Positions 1-7,182 of a stretch of 15,367 nt of DNA are shown one piece after another; position 1 is the stretch's first letter; each line of letters opens with the position of its first letter. The stretch comes from DATKKX01 sp035542775. Lineage in GTDB: Bacteria > Planctomycetota > Phycisphaerae > UBA1845 > UTPLA1. Position numbers and translations under genes: made by a program. The stretch lies in assembly GCA_035542775.1 (NCBI GenBank), contig DATKKX010000100.1, forward strand, positions 1 to 15,367. Reading direction: 5' to 3'. Under the pieces are notes generated by a model that saw only the letters and a program-made list of their open reading frames with translations, had not been told where the DNA came from and made no database searches.

Positions 1-514
1 TCGAGCAGACCAGGCGCATGGCGGCTTCGCGGGAGTAGGCCTTGAACCCGCTGGCCACGTCCGGCACCTTCATGCCCGCCAGCCGGCTGACCACGCGGCT
101 GCCCAGCGTCTGCATCTTCTTTTTGATGAAAGAAAAGTGCGGTACTTTCTCCGGCTCGCGGTCGCCGATCACCAGATGGGCCCGGCCTTCCACGATGGGC
201 CGCACCAGCTTGGGGATGTCGCCGCCGTAATATTGGTTGTCGCCGTCGGTGTTGACGATGATGTCGGCCCCGTGCCGCAGGCAGAAGTCGATTCCCGCGG
301 CAAAGGCGTGGCCCAGGCCGCGGTTGGCCGGAAAGCTGATGATGTGATCTACGCCCAGCCGTCGGGCCACCTCCACCGTGCGATCCGTGCAACCGTCGTC
401 GATGATCAGGATCTCGACCTTGTCGATGCCTTCGATCTGCCGGGGGATGTCGCGCAACGTGGCCGGAAGGGTGGCCTCTTCGTTCAGGCAGGGGATTTGC
501 ACGATCAGCTTCAT
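1..514 (-). CDS. Family 2 glycosyltransferase (DPM1-like), C-terminus cut by window edge
   Basis: Partial gene: 171 codons are visible from the ATG at 514, and the 3' part lies outside the window. The product starts with the GT2 N-terminal strand (MKLIVQIPCLNEE), has an IDDGCTD motif at residues 38-44 and a TDGDNQY motif at 89-95. The last supplies the D-x-D metal and nucleotide-sugar site (D90, D92). This matches GT-A-fold inverting transferases of the dolichol/polyprenyl-phosphate mannosyltransferase type, which move a sugar from NDP- or GDP-sugar to a lipid or glycan acceptor at the cytoplasmic membrane face. Donor and acceptor cannot be read from sequence, and any C-terminal membrane segments are off-window. 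It lies 49 bp downstream of the MFS-acyltransferase gene on the same strand, so it is probably the last visible gene of that operon. A weak -10-like TATAGA sits 8 nt before the ATG. Family assignment is secure; substrate is unknown. Confidence 0.9.
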   Translation of the reverse strand, partial: MKLIVQIPCLNEEATLPATLRDIPRQIEGIDKVEILIIDDGCTDRTVEVARRLGVDHIISFPANRGLGHAFAAGIDFCLRHGADIIVNTDGDNQYYGGDIPKLVRPIVEGRAHLVIGDREPEKVPHFSFIKKKMQTLGSRVVSRLAGMKVPDVASGFKAYSREAAMRLVCS

Positions 515-563
515 GATGCGGCTCTATATCGCGGATCAGCGGCTCTGTCCAGGGCCCCGGCGA

Positions 564-2504
564 TTAGCCTTCCGCGGCGGCCGGTTTCAATGCTTCGATC
601 CGCTCCATGATGTACCGGGCGGCCTCTCCGTAGGCGGTACGATCTTTCTCGCGGCCGTTCCAGCGTGACAGATCGATCGGCCCGCCGTAGCGGACCACGG
701 CGCGCTGGGGGCGGAAAAACGGTGCCACGACGCTGTCACTGTGGTGCGTGCCCGAAATATGCGCCGGGATGACCACCGCCCCGCTCCGAAGGGCCAGCAT
801 GCCGATGCCTTCGTGGATCTCGCCGGTCTCGCCCGGCGGGCGGATGCCGCCCTGGGGAAAGAGGCCGATGATCCCTCCGGCGGCCAGGTGCCGCAGCGCT
901 GCCTTCACCGAGGCGGTGTCGATGCCGGTCCGGTTGACAGGTATGCAGTCGATCAGCCCGATCAGCCGGCCGAAGACGGGGATCTCGGTGTACTCGCGGG
1001 CCACCATGAAGCTGGGGTATCGGTTGGGCGAGGTGCTGATCAACAGCAGGGGGTCCAGGCTGCAATTGTGATTCGCGGCGACGATAACCGGGCCGGTCAG
1101 GGGCACCGTGCAAGGGCCGTCGCGGCGGACCCGGGCGACGAGACGGTTGTGCAGTTCGACGAGATTTCGCCAGAACGTGACCATCGGGCCGAAGCGGCCG
1201 CGACGCAGGCGGACACGCGTCGTCCAGACGCCGACAGCGAGCAAGGCGAAGGATGTCAGGGCCATGATCCAGGTGATGTGCCGATCGATGTCCGGCCAGG
1301 AGGGAAGGCCGAGCAGGCCGGAGGCCAGCAGCAGGCCGGTCATGCTGCAAAGATCGGTCACGCCGAACACACGGCCGCGGAAATGGTCGGGCACGATGCG
1401 TTGGAGCATCGAGTTCACGCTGACTTGAATGCCCGCGCCGAAGAAGCCGAGGCCGACAAGGCCGACGGCACATATTGATGCCGGCCATCGGAACGCCACC
1501 GCCAGCGTCATGAGGATGCCGGATAGGCCGGCCAATTTCAGCGACCAGGAGATGGCCAGTTCGCTCCTAAGCGCAGGACCGAGGAGTGTCAGCGCGACGG
1601 AGCCGAGGACGAGACCGAAGCCGAGAAGGCCCTGATACAGACCGATGTCCCAGTAAGTTCCGCCGAAGACGTTTTTGACCATGGCAGGAATGATGCTGCT
1701 GACTACGGCGGCGCCGGTCCAGAAAACGGTGACGGTGAGAATAATCTCACCGGTCCTGCGATGGCGGCGGACATAGCGAAAGCCGGCCATGATGGCGGCG
1801 AGGCTGCCGTGAGACGAAGCGGAGGCGTGCCGCCCGCGAGGCGGTCGCACCAGCAGCAAGCAGAAAGCACTGAAGACGAACGTCGCGGCGTCGGTGCGAA
1901 AGTTCCACACCACCTCAAACCGCGTGACCAAATACCCGCCCAGCAGAGCCGAGGCGATGGTGGCGATCATCCCCAGGCCGGCGGTCAGGGCATTGGCCCG
2001 GACGATCTGGTCAGGTCGGACGATCGTCGGCAGCAATGAAAGTCGGGCGGGGGAGAAGAGGGCCGCGAAAACACCACAGGCGAGCATGGGGAGGATGGCG
2101 ACGGACAACGGCAGCGGGCCATGCGGACCGGCTGGCAACAGCCATCGATGGAGGCCGGTGAGAATAGCCAGCATTTCCACCATGATGGCCGCGCGTACAA
2201 CGTCCGCGGCGATCATGATCCACTTGCGCGGAAGTCGGTCGGCGATCCAGCCGCAGACCGGGCCCAGGGCGAAGAACGGCAGCATGAAGACGAAGATCAT
2301 GACCGCTTTGATGCGTGTGGTGTCGGTCTTGGCGGGGTCGAGGGCATCCTGCAATTTGAGCAGGCCCATTTCGGAGAGATGATCGCCCAGGGCGGAGACG
2401 CCGTAAGCGGCCCAGAGCAATATGAAGTTGCGATTGCTGAAGATCGAGCCGGACGGCGAGGTGCCTGCGTGGTTCGCGTCCGTGCTTTGAGTCTCGATGG
2501 GCAT
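564..2504 (-). CDS. MFS transporter fused to a 1-acylglycerol-3-phosphate acyltransferase (PlsC) domain
   Basis: The 646-residue protein has two domains. Residues ~25-430 form a multi-pass major-facilitator module like the lysophospholipid flippase LplT; the loop GWIADRLPRK at 85-94 is the MFS motif A. Residues ~445-640 form a PlsC/LPLAT acyltransferase with the HX4D motif (H479, D484), a PVNRTG substrate-binding motif (522-527), FPQGGIR (549-555) and VVIPAHISGT (577-586). In related fusions the MFS half flips lysophospholipid inward and the acyltransferase re-acylates it. Here the acyl-ACP synthetase domain of full-length Aas fusions is absent, so acyl groups must come from acyl-CoA or acyl-ACP made elsewhere. 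The glutamate usual in FPEGT is Gln551 (codon CAG), which may alter glycerophosphate binding. The start ATG lies 5 bp after the methylase stop, implying translational coupling. Domain calls are secure; the lysophospholipid-repair role is inferred. Confidence 0.88.
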   Translation of the reverse strand: MPIETQSTDANHAGTSPSGSIFSNRNFILLWAAYGVSALGDHLSEMGLLKLQDALDPAKTDTTRIKAVMIFVFMLPFFALGPVCGWIADRLPRKWIMIAADVVRAAIMVEMLAILTGLHRWLLPAGPHGPLPLSVAILPMLACGVFAALFSPARLSLLPTIVRPDQIVRANALTAGLGMIATIASALLGGYLVTRFEVVWNFRTDAATFVFSAFCLLLVRPPRGRHASASSHGSLAAIMAGFRYVRRHRRTGEIILTVTVFWTGAAVVSSIIPAMVKNVFGGTYWDIGLYQGLLGFGLVLGSVALTLLGPALRSELAISWSLKLAGLSGILMTLAVAFRWPASICAVGLVGLGFFGAGIQVSVNSMLQRIVPDHFRGRVFGVTDLCSMTGLLLASGLLGLPSWPDIDRHITWIMALTSFALLAVGVWTTRVRLRRGRFGPMVTFWRNLVELHNRLVARVRRDGPCTVPLTGPVIVAANHNCSLDPLLLISTSPNRYPSFMVAREYTEIPVFGRLIGLIDCIPVNRTGIDTASVKAALRHLAAGGIIGLFPQGGIRPPGETGEIHEGIGMLALRSGAVVIPAHISGTHHSDSVVAPFFRPQRAVVRYGGPIDLSRWNGREKDRTAYGEAARYIMERIEALKPAAAEG

Positions 2505-2509
2505 ATCCG

Positions 2510-4240
2510 CTATCCGTTGGAGTCGCCGCGCCCTTGGCGGGAAAGGATATCCCTGACGGCGCGGGCGAACAACTGCTCGAAATGTCTGTCCACGGCCCGC
2601 CGTAGTGCCGTGGCCACGGCACCTTGAGCGACGGCGCGTTCGATCCGCCGGACCAGCCGCTCGATCCGAACGACGGAAGTTGCGCTCGGCCAGACGAACG
2701 GCAAACGGCGAAGCAGCCCGATCTTGATCTGGGCCTGCGGGCGGCCGTGCTCGCCGGAAAGGAAGCGATAGAGGCGGGTGATGATCGCGCTGTTCAGGTA
2801 GGCGAGAAGATACGCGTAGCCGATGTCTGCGGACCGGGCAGCGTCGGTTAGCGTGGCGGTAAATAGTGTATTATCCGTGTAGTGCGCTGCACGCCCCTGT
2901 ATGCAACGGGCCGCGACGATGTGATCGCCGGTTTGGCGGATCAGGATTCGTTCCGGCAGGCGGTGGATGGCCGGATCACCCTGCCAGTCCCAGTACTCAT
3001 CCCGCACGCTAGGGCGGCCGTCGCCGCGCCGGCCGCGAACGCCGGGCCTGGGGACGTAATGAATGTCCACCCATCGGTAGCGGGCCCTGGGAGAGTCCCA
3101 TCGCACCGCGTAGGGCTCGATCTGGCGGCCCTGCAACACTCGTTGCAGACCAGGCTTGACCCGACGGGCGAAGAACAGGCGATGGCGGCAGTTGCGGGAG
3201 TGAATGCCGACGTCGGCGGCGCGAACGACTTCGGCCAAAGTGGTCACACGATTGGTGGGTTCTGCGAGGAGACGCCAGAGCTCCGCAAGCCGGCGGGCCT
3301 GGGGCGTGGGGATGAAAATCGTTCGATGCGGTGATCGCTCAAACAACGATTGGGGGACCACGAACTTCCGAAATGGCTTGCTTGGTAGTGTGGCTCGCAC
3401 AACAGATCCGGCCGATCGCACTGTTGTCTGGCGTGCATCGATATATCGCACTCGAGCCCTTGCCGGCGCCGCCTTCTGCCAGACGAAGAAACACGGAAAG
3501 ACGTCCCGGTCAAACGTATCGGCGCGAAGTCTGGCGATCAGTCGCAATCGACCCTGCAAAACCTCCTGGCGGAGCCCCGCATAACTGGCTAGCGATAGCC
3601 AGCCGTCCGGCACAAGCAGGGCGACGTGCCCGCCGGCCCGGACTGTTCGCATCGCCCAGCGCATGAAGAAGGCGTACAGATCCTCCCGAACGCCGAAACA
3701 CTGCTGCCAGCGATCGAAGGCCGGCAGGCGGCTGGCGTGACGAAGGCCGAGGTACGGAGGATTGCCGATGATCAGGTCGATCGGTCGGCGAGGAAGCAGA
3801 GCCGAGTCGACCAGGCTGTCGCCGATGCGATATTGCCGCCACAGCCAAGTGGTCGGCGATCGTCCCAGGAGCATTTGCAGCCGCCTGCCGGCCGTCGGCC
3901 GAACGGAGCTGTCGGAATCGATCGCCCAAATGCTCCGCAGCGCTCGGCCCCGATCGCTCGCTGCCGTCCGCCACGACCTACCCAACTCCTCCATCAATGC
4001 CGCGACGATGACAGCACTGCCGGCCGCCGGCTCTACGATGGCCAGCTCTCGCGGCTGGTTCGCTGCCAGCACGGCGCCGAGCGCTTCCTGCGCCATCCAA
4101 CGGGCAAGATTCGCCGGAGTATTGACTCGCCCGATCGCGGTAGTCGCACTCGCGGCCCTGCGGCTGCTTTGCAGGGCCTCATCGGACAGCGAGATCGGAT
4201 CGATGGCCGATACCGCGCGGGATGAAACGGCGTGTTCCAT
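2510..4240 (-). CDS. N6-adenine DNA methylase with TaqI-like C-terminal recognition region (orphan)
   Basis: Counted from an alternative TTG start at 4249 (579 aa), the class gamma methylase motifs appear in order: motif X GRVNTPANLA (40-49), S-adenosylmethionine motif I EPAAGSA (73-79), an acidic motif II AIDSD (109-113) and the catalytic motif IV NPPY (163-166). The C-terminal half resembles the TaqI/Eco57I specificity region, including LQGRQIEPY (372-380) and a segment near 481-510 (LLAYLNSAI, then LSGEHGRP). It should transfer a methyl group to adenine N6 in a specific DNA site. No nuclease domain is present within it and none lies beside it, so it looks like an orphan methylase. I chose the ATG at 4240 (576 aa), but the TTG at 4249 overlaps the upstream stop (TTGA) and is also possible. 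It sits between the RHH-zinc gene and the acyltransferase fusion (5-bp gap). Confidence 0.87.
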   Translation of the reverse strand: MEHAVSSRAVSAIDPISLSDEALQSSRRAASATTAIGRVNTPANLARWMAQEALGAVLAANQPRELAIVEPAAGSAVIVAALMEELGRSWRTAASDRGRALRSIWAIDSDSSVRPTAGRRLQMLLGRSPTTWLWRQYRIGDSLVDSALLPRRPIDLIIGNPPYLGLRHASRLPAFDRWQQCFGVREDLYAFFMRWAMRTVRAGGHVALLVPDGWLSLASYAGLRQEVLQGRLRLIARLRADTFDRDVFPCFFVWQKAAPARARVRYIDARQTTVRSAGSVVRATLPSKPFRKFVVPQSLFERSPHRTIFIPTPQARRLAELWRLLAEPTNRVTTLAEVVRAADVGIHSRNCRHRLFFARRVKPGLQRVLQGRQIEPYAVRWDSPRARYRWVDIHYVPRPGVRGRRGDGRPSVRDEYWDWQGDPAIHRLPERILIRQTGDHIVAARCIQGRAAHYTDNTLFTATLTDAARSADIGYAYLLAYLNSAIITRLYRFLSGEHGRPQAQIKIGLLRRLPFVWPSATSVVRIERLVRRIERAVAQGAVATALRRAVDRHFEQLFARAVRDILSRQGRGDSNG

Positions 4241-4245
4241 TTCTC

Positions 4246-4575
4246 TCAATGTGCGTGATCATGAACCTGACAGTGCGGGCAGACAAAGCGTTCCCGGCTG
4301 GTCGTGGTCCGACCTTTGTTGGGGATGACCGACCGCGGATATGGATACAGGCAGCAACTGCATTCCACGGCCTTGTCGCCCTTGAGCTGTTTTGTGGCCC
4401 AGCGCGAAATCTCCTCCGGCACGAAACCGCGGCCCAGGCACACCGGGCACGCCTGGTAAAAGCTCCGCAAGATGGCTTCGCGGATGAATGACGACTTGTC
4501 CGGCACCTTGTTGAGAACGTCGGCCAAGTGACGATCGACGCGGAACGAAACGACAACGCCCTTATCCCTGGTCAT
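4246..4575 (-). CDS. Ribbon-helix-helix DNA-binding protein with cysteine-rich zinc-binding tail
   Basis: This 109-residue protein starts with a likely ribbon-helix-helix (CopG/Arc-type) domain at ~6-40: strand VVVSFRVD, helix LADVLNKV, then KSSFIREAILRSF. After it comes CPVCLGRG (43-50), a DnaJ-like CxxCxGxG motif, then C72, C74 and C75 (CSCC), C99 and C102 (CPHC), and a His-rich end with H105, H107 and H109. Seven cysteines in CxxC-type pairs suggest one or two structural or sensing zinc sites. The RHH domain implies a dimeric repressor binding DNA in the major groove. The ATG at 4575 is preceded by GGGAG at good spacing; a start farther upstream (4722) would overlap murQ by 41 bp and is unlikely. 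Its stop (TGA, 4246-4248) touches the methylase start, so the two are surely co-transcribed. It may autoregulate this operon, which is inference. No exact family name is claimed. Confidence 0.82.
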   Translation of the reverse strand: MTRDKGVVVSFRVDRHLADVLNKVPDKSSFIREAILRSFYQACPVCLGRGFVPEEISRWATKQLKGDKAVECSCCLYPYPRSVIPNKGRTTTSRERFVCPHCQVHDHAH

Positions 4576-4617
4576 GGATACTCCCACACGCGCAGCTATG
4601 CCTCGCCGTTGAGCGAT

Positions 4618-4646
4618 ACGATAGCGGTTCGCGGGGCGTCCGGCAA
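4618..4646 (-). promoter_or_regulatory. Candidate sigma-70-type promoter for the RHH-methylase operon
   Basis: On the minus strand TTGCCG (4646-4641) and TATCGT (4623-4618) are separated by 17 nt, each matching 4 of 6 consensus positions. It lies in the 106-bp gap after murQ and would give a leader of about 36 nt containing the GGGAG ribosome-binding site of the RHH gene. Only consensus resemblance supports it. Confidence 0.35.
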
Positions 4647-4681
4647 AAGCGGAGAGTGAGATCGGGCGCGGGCCGGCGGCG

Positions 4682-5665
4682 TCAGGCGAGGTGAATACCC
4701 TGGCGCAACGTCTCGCCGACACGACCTCCGTGCCGGTCCAGGAGGACCGTGGCCTTCGCGAAGGAGATGCCGAGCCGGTACATGACGATTGCCGTTTTCG
4801 CCCGGCCGTGGGCGGATTTCAACAGGCGGGCCGCGGCGTCGTAGGACAGCCTGGTTGTGCTGGCGACGACCCGCGCGGCGCGATCAGCCAGCTTGCGACA
4901 GGCGTAGCTGTTCAGGTCGACCATCAGGTTGCCGTACGTTTTTCCGAGTTGAACCATGCCGAGCGTTGTGATCGTGTTCAGCACCAGCTTTGTGGCCGTG
5001 CCGGATTTCAGCCTTGTCGAGCCGGATAGCACTTCGGGCCCCACCAGGACGCGGATATCGAGGTCGCAGGCGGCGTGCACCTGCGACCTCGGGACGCAGG
5101 CGAAGAAGATGGTCGTCGCGCCACGCCGCCGGGCTTCCGCCAGACCCGCATGTACATACGGCGTCGTGCCGCCGGTGGCGATGCCCATCACCACGTCTTT
5201 TTCGTTCACGTGGAGCCTGGTCAGAGCCGTTCGCGCCGCGGCTGGGTCGTCTTCAGCCCCTTCGACGCTTCTCCACAGCGCCTTCCTGCCGCCCGCGATA
5301 ACACCCCGCACCATCTTCGGATCCGACCGGAACGTCGGGGGGCATTCCGCTGCATCGAGCACGCCGAGCCGGCCGCTGGTGCCGGCGCCGAGATAGATCA
5401 GGCGGCCGCCCTGCCGCCAGGCCTCGGCCACGACCTGCACGGCCTGGACGATCTGGCGCTTGGCTTTGGCAACGGCGGCGGGAATGGTCGCGTCTTCGCC
5501 GTTCATCAGATCGAATGCGTCGGCGACGGACAGCGCGTCCAGGGCGCGCGACCTGGGATTGCGCTGCTCAGTGAGCAAGTGCCCGCGTCCCGACGAAAAA
5601 CGGGTCAGGAAGGTTTTCCCGGCGCTGCGAAATCTTCCTGACATCTTTTTTCGTGGGGGCTTCAT
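4682..5665 (-). CDS. murQ: N-acetylmuramic acid 6-phosphate etherase
   Basis: MurQ cleaves the lactyl ether of MurNAc-6-phosphate, giving GlcNAc-6-phosphate and D-lactate in the cytoplasm, the second step of anhydro-MurNAc recycling. The 327-residue product has the family start LLTEQRNPRS (30-39), the SIS sugar-phosphate loop GAGTSGRLG (93-101), LDAAECPPTF (103-112), VEGAEDD (134-140) and the family signature GPEVLSGSTRLKSGTATK. Glu107 and Glu138 are 31 residues apart, the same spacing as the catalytic Glu83 and Glu114 reported for E. coli MurQ. It carries about 25 extra, basic N-terminal residues compared with usual ~300-residue family members. The ATG at 5665 overlaps the anmK stop as ATGA, which supports this start over the internal Met8, since Met8 has no clear ribosome-binding site. 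Highly secure. Confidence 0.97.
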   Translation of the reverse strand: MKPPRKKMSGRFRSAGKTFLTRFSSGRGHLLTEQRNPRSRALDALSVADAFDLMNGEDATIPAAVAKAKRQIVQAVQVVAEAWRQGGRLIYLGAGTSGRLGVLDAAECPPTFRSDPKMVRGVIAGGRKALWRSVEGAEDDPAAARTALTRLHVNEKDVVMGIATGGTTPYVHAGLAEARRRGATTIFFACVPRSQVHAACDLDIRVLVGPEVLSGSTRLKSGTATKLVLNTITTLGMVQLGKTYGNLMVDLNSYACRKLADRAARVVASTTRLSYDAAARLLKSAHGRAKTAIVMYRLGISFAKATVLLDRHGGRVGETLRQGIHLA

Positions 5666-6867
5666 GGGTAGGGCTCCGGGTTGCTGATTTGGCCTAAAAC
5701 GACTCGACGCCGGGCTCCGGTCACCTGGGGGAGGTTGGCCGGGACGCGGTCGGCGCAGGCGGCGGCAAGCATTGCGAACGAGACGCCCTCCTTGGCTTCC
5801 GTCGGAATGCCGTAATCCGCCGTGGTGCTGATGGGCACCGAGTCAAAGCGTCCGTTGAAGGAAACGCATTCAGCCAGGCGACGGACCAGTGTCGGATTCC
5901 GTTCGCCGCCTCCGCACAGGATGATCTCATCCATCGGCGGATAGCCGCCCCGTCGAGGTCCCAGAAACGAGATGTACGCCAACGTGATGCTCACGGCGGT
6001 GAACATCGTCGCAGTGGCAAGCCAATCTTCGGCAGACAGACGACGGGTCGCGTTTCGTTTCAACACCCGCCGCACCCAGCTTTCGCCGAATTCCTCCCGC
6101 CCGCAGCTTCGCGGCGGCTCTCGAGTCAAGAAAGGATGATTCAACAATCCCTTCAGCACACGGGCGTCGGGTCTGCCGCGAGCTGCCTGCCTCCCGCCAC
6201 GGTCGAAATGCCGCCGCCCGCGCGTGAAGTGACGCACCAGGGCGTCGATGACCATGTTGCCGGGGCCGGTATCAAAGCCAGTGACGTCCTCGACGTCGCC
6301 GCCCGCCGGCAGCCAGGTCAAATTGGCGATTCCCCCGATGTTCTGAACGACGCGGTTTTTCTTTCGATGACCGAACAGCACATAGTCGGTCCAGGGGACC
6401 AGCGGGGCGCCCTGTCCTCCCTCCGCCATATCGGCCTGACGAAACCGGGCCACGACCGGGACGCGCAGCCGGGCCGCGATAATCGCCGGATCGCCGAGCT
6501 GCAGCGTCGCGGCAGCCGATCTCGCCTTGCCCCCGCTCGGCGGCAGATGGCAAATTGTCTGCCCGTGGCTGCCGATCAGATCCAAGTGCTTCAGGCCGAT
6601 CTTTTTTACGGCCGCCGCCGCAGCGTCCGCGAATGCTCGCCCGGCCTCGGTTTCGAGCCTGCAAAGCTCCTCGGTCCGGGTGGCGGCTGGGGCCATGATC
6701 CGCAGCAATCGTTCCTGGAGTTCGCGGGCATATGGTGAGCGGACGTGCCCTAGAACTCGGACCCGCATGGTCAGACCCCGGCCGGTGATCTCGCACGCCA
6801 CGGCGTCTACGCCGTCGGCGCTCGTTCCGCTGTTGAGACCCAGGATTATTCGACTGTTGCGTGCCAT
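5662..6867 (-). CDS. anmK: Anhydro-N-acetylmuramic acid kinase
   Basis: AnmK hydrolyses the 1,6-anhydro bond of anhMurNAc and phosphorylates it with ATP to MurNAc-6-phosphate, the substrate of MurQ encoded next. Visible family motifs are the phosphate loop GTSADGVD (14-21), SHGQTI (100-105), FRQADMAEGGQGAPLVP (142-158), NIGGIANLT (176-184) and GFDTGPGN (197-204), whose Asp199 matches the catalytic base. A CGGGERN motif near the C-terminus belongs to the sugar-kinase fold. At 401 residues it is slightly longer than the ~370-residue proteobacterial enzymes. The usual D-x-D-G segment after the catalytic motif reads FDRGG here, with Arg in place of the second Asp. The start ATG at 6867 has no strong Shine-Dalgarno. 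A -10-like TAAGAT on the minus strand at 6914-6909 would give a ~40-nt leader, without a good -35 box. Confidence 0.97.
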   Translation of the reverse strand: MARNSRIILGLNSGTSADGVDAVACEITGRGLTMRVRVLGHVRSPYARELQERLLRIMAPAATRTEELCRLETEAGRAFADAAAAAVKKIGLKHLDLIGSHGQTICHLPPSGGKARSAAATLQLGDPAIIAARLRVPVVARFRQADMAEGGQGAPLVPWTDYVLFGHRKKNRVVQNIGGIANLTWLPAGGDVEDVTGFDTGPGNMVIDALVRHFTRGRRHFDRGGRQAARGRPDARVLKGLLNHPFLTREPPRSCGREEFGESWVRRVLKRNATRRLSAEDWLATATMFTAVSITLAYISFLGPRRGGYPPMDEIILCGGGERNPTLVRRLAECVSFNGRFDSVPISTTADYGIPTEAKEGVSFAMLAAACADRVPANLPQVTGARRRVVLGQISNPEPYP

Positions 6868-7182
6868 GTGCGACCACGTCTCTCAGAGCCGTTCATGATG
6901 TTGTCGGCATCTTATCAGAGCCATCGGCGTAAGCGAATGGGAGGCCTTCCGTCCGCTGCGTCTGCCATACCGTCGAAAAGGACGCCGGGATGCTCTTGTG
7001 GCCCGCACAGCGGACCAAGCGGACTTCTCGGGCTGGCCGCATGATCGGCCGCAACTGTGCCGCCTTCAGCCTGTCTCAAGCACCCGTCAACCGGGTCCGA
7101 TGAACGGAATGGTGCGGGGGCCGCGCGGACACGAACCTGCGTGACGGCTGTCCCCATAACCGCGCTGAGGATGGGGAAACCG
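6868..7182. other. Divergent intergenic region between anmK and the HD-GYP gene
   Basis: About 315 bp lie between the two divergent start codons. An open frame on the plus strand continues upstream of the chosen HD-GYP start to a GTG at 7057. That stretch encodes low-complexity Ala/Arg/Pro-rich sequence with no domain, so I treat it as probably non-coding. The only promoter-like element seen is a weak TAAGAT for anmK (6914-6909, minus). No convincing promoter for the HD-GYP gene, hairpin or repeat was found. Confidence 0.4.

Noticed and set aside
736..1488. Open frames on both strands inside the MFS-acyltransferase gene
   Set aside because: They lie wholly within a gene whose domains are clear over its full length. 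Their translations are Arg/Pro-rich without motifs.
4576..4722. Longer start for the RHH-zinc protein at 4722
   Set aside because: It would overlap murQ by 41 bp and add 49 residues without domain similarity. ATG 4575 has a good GGGAG site and begins right before the RHH strand.
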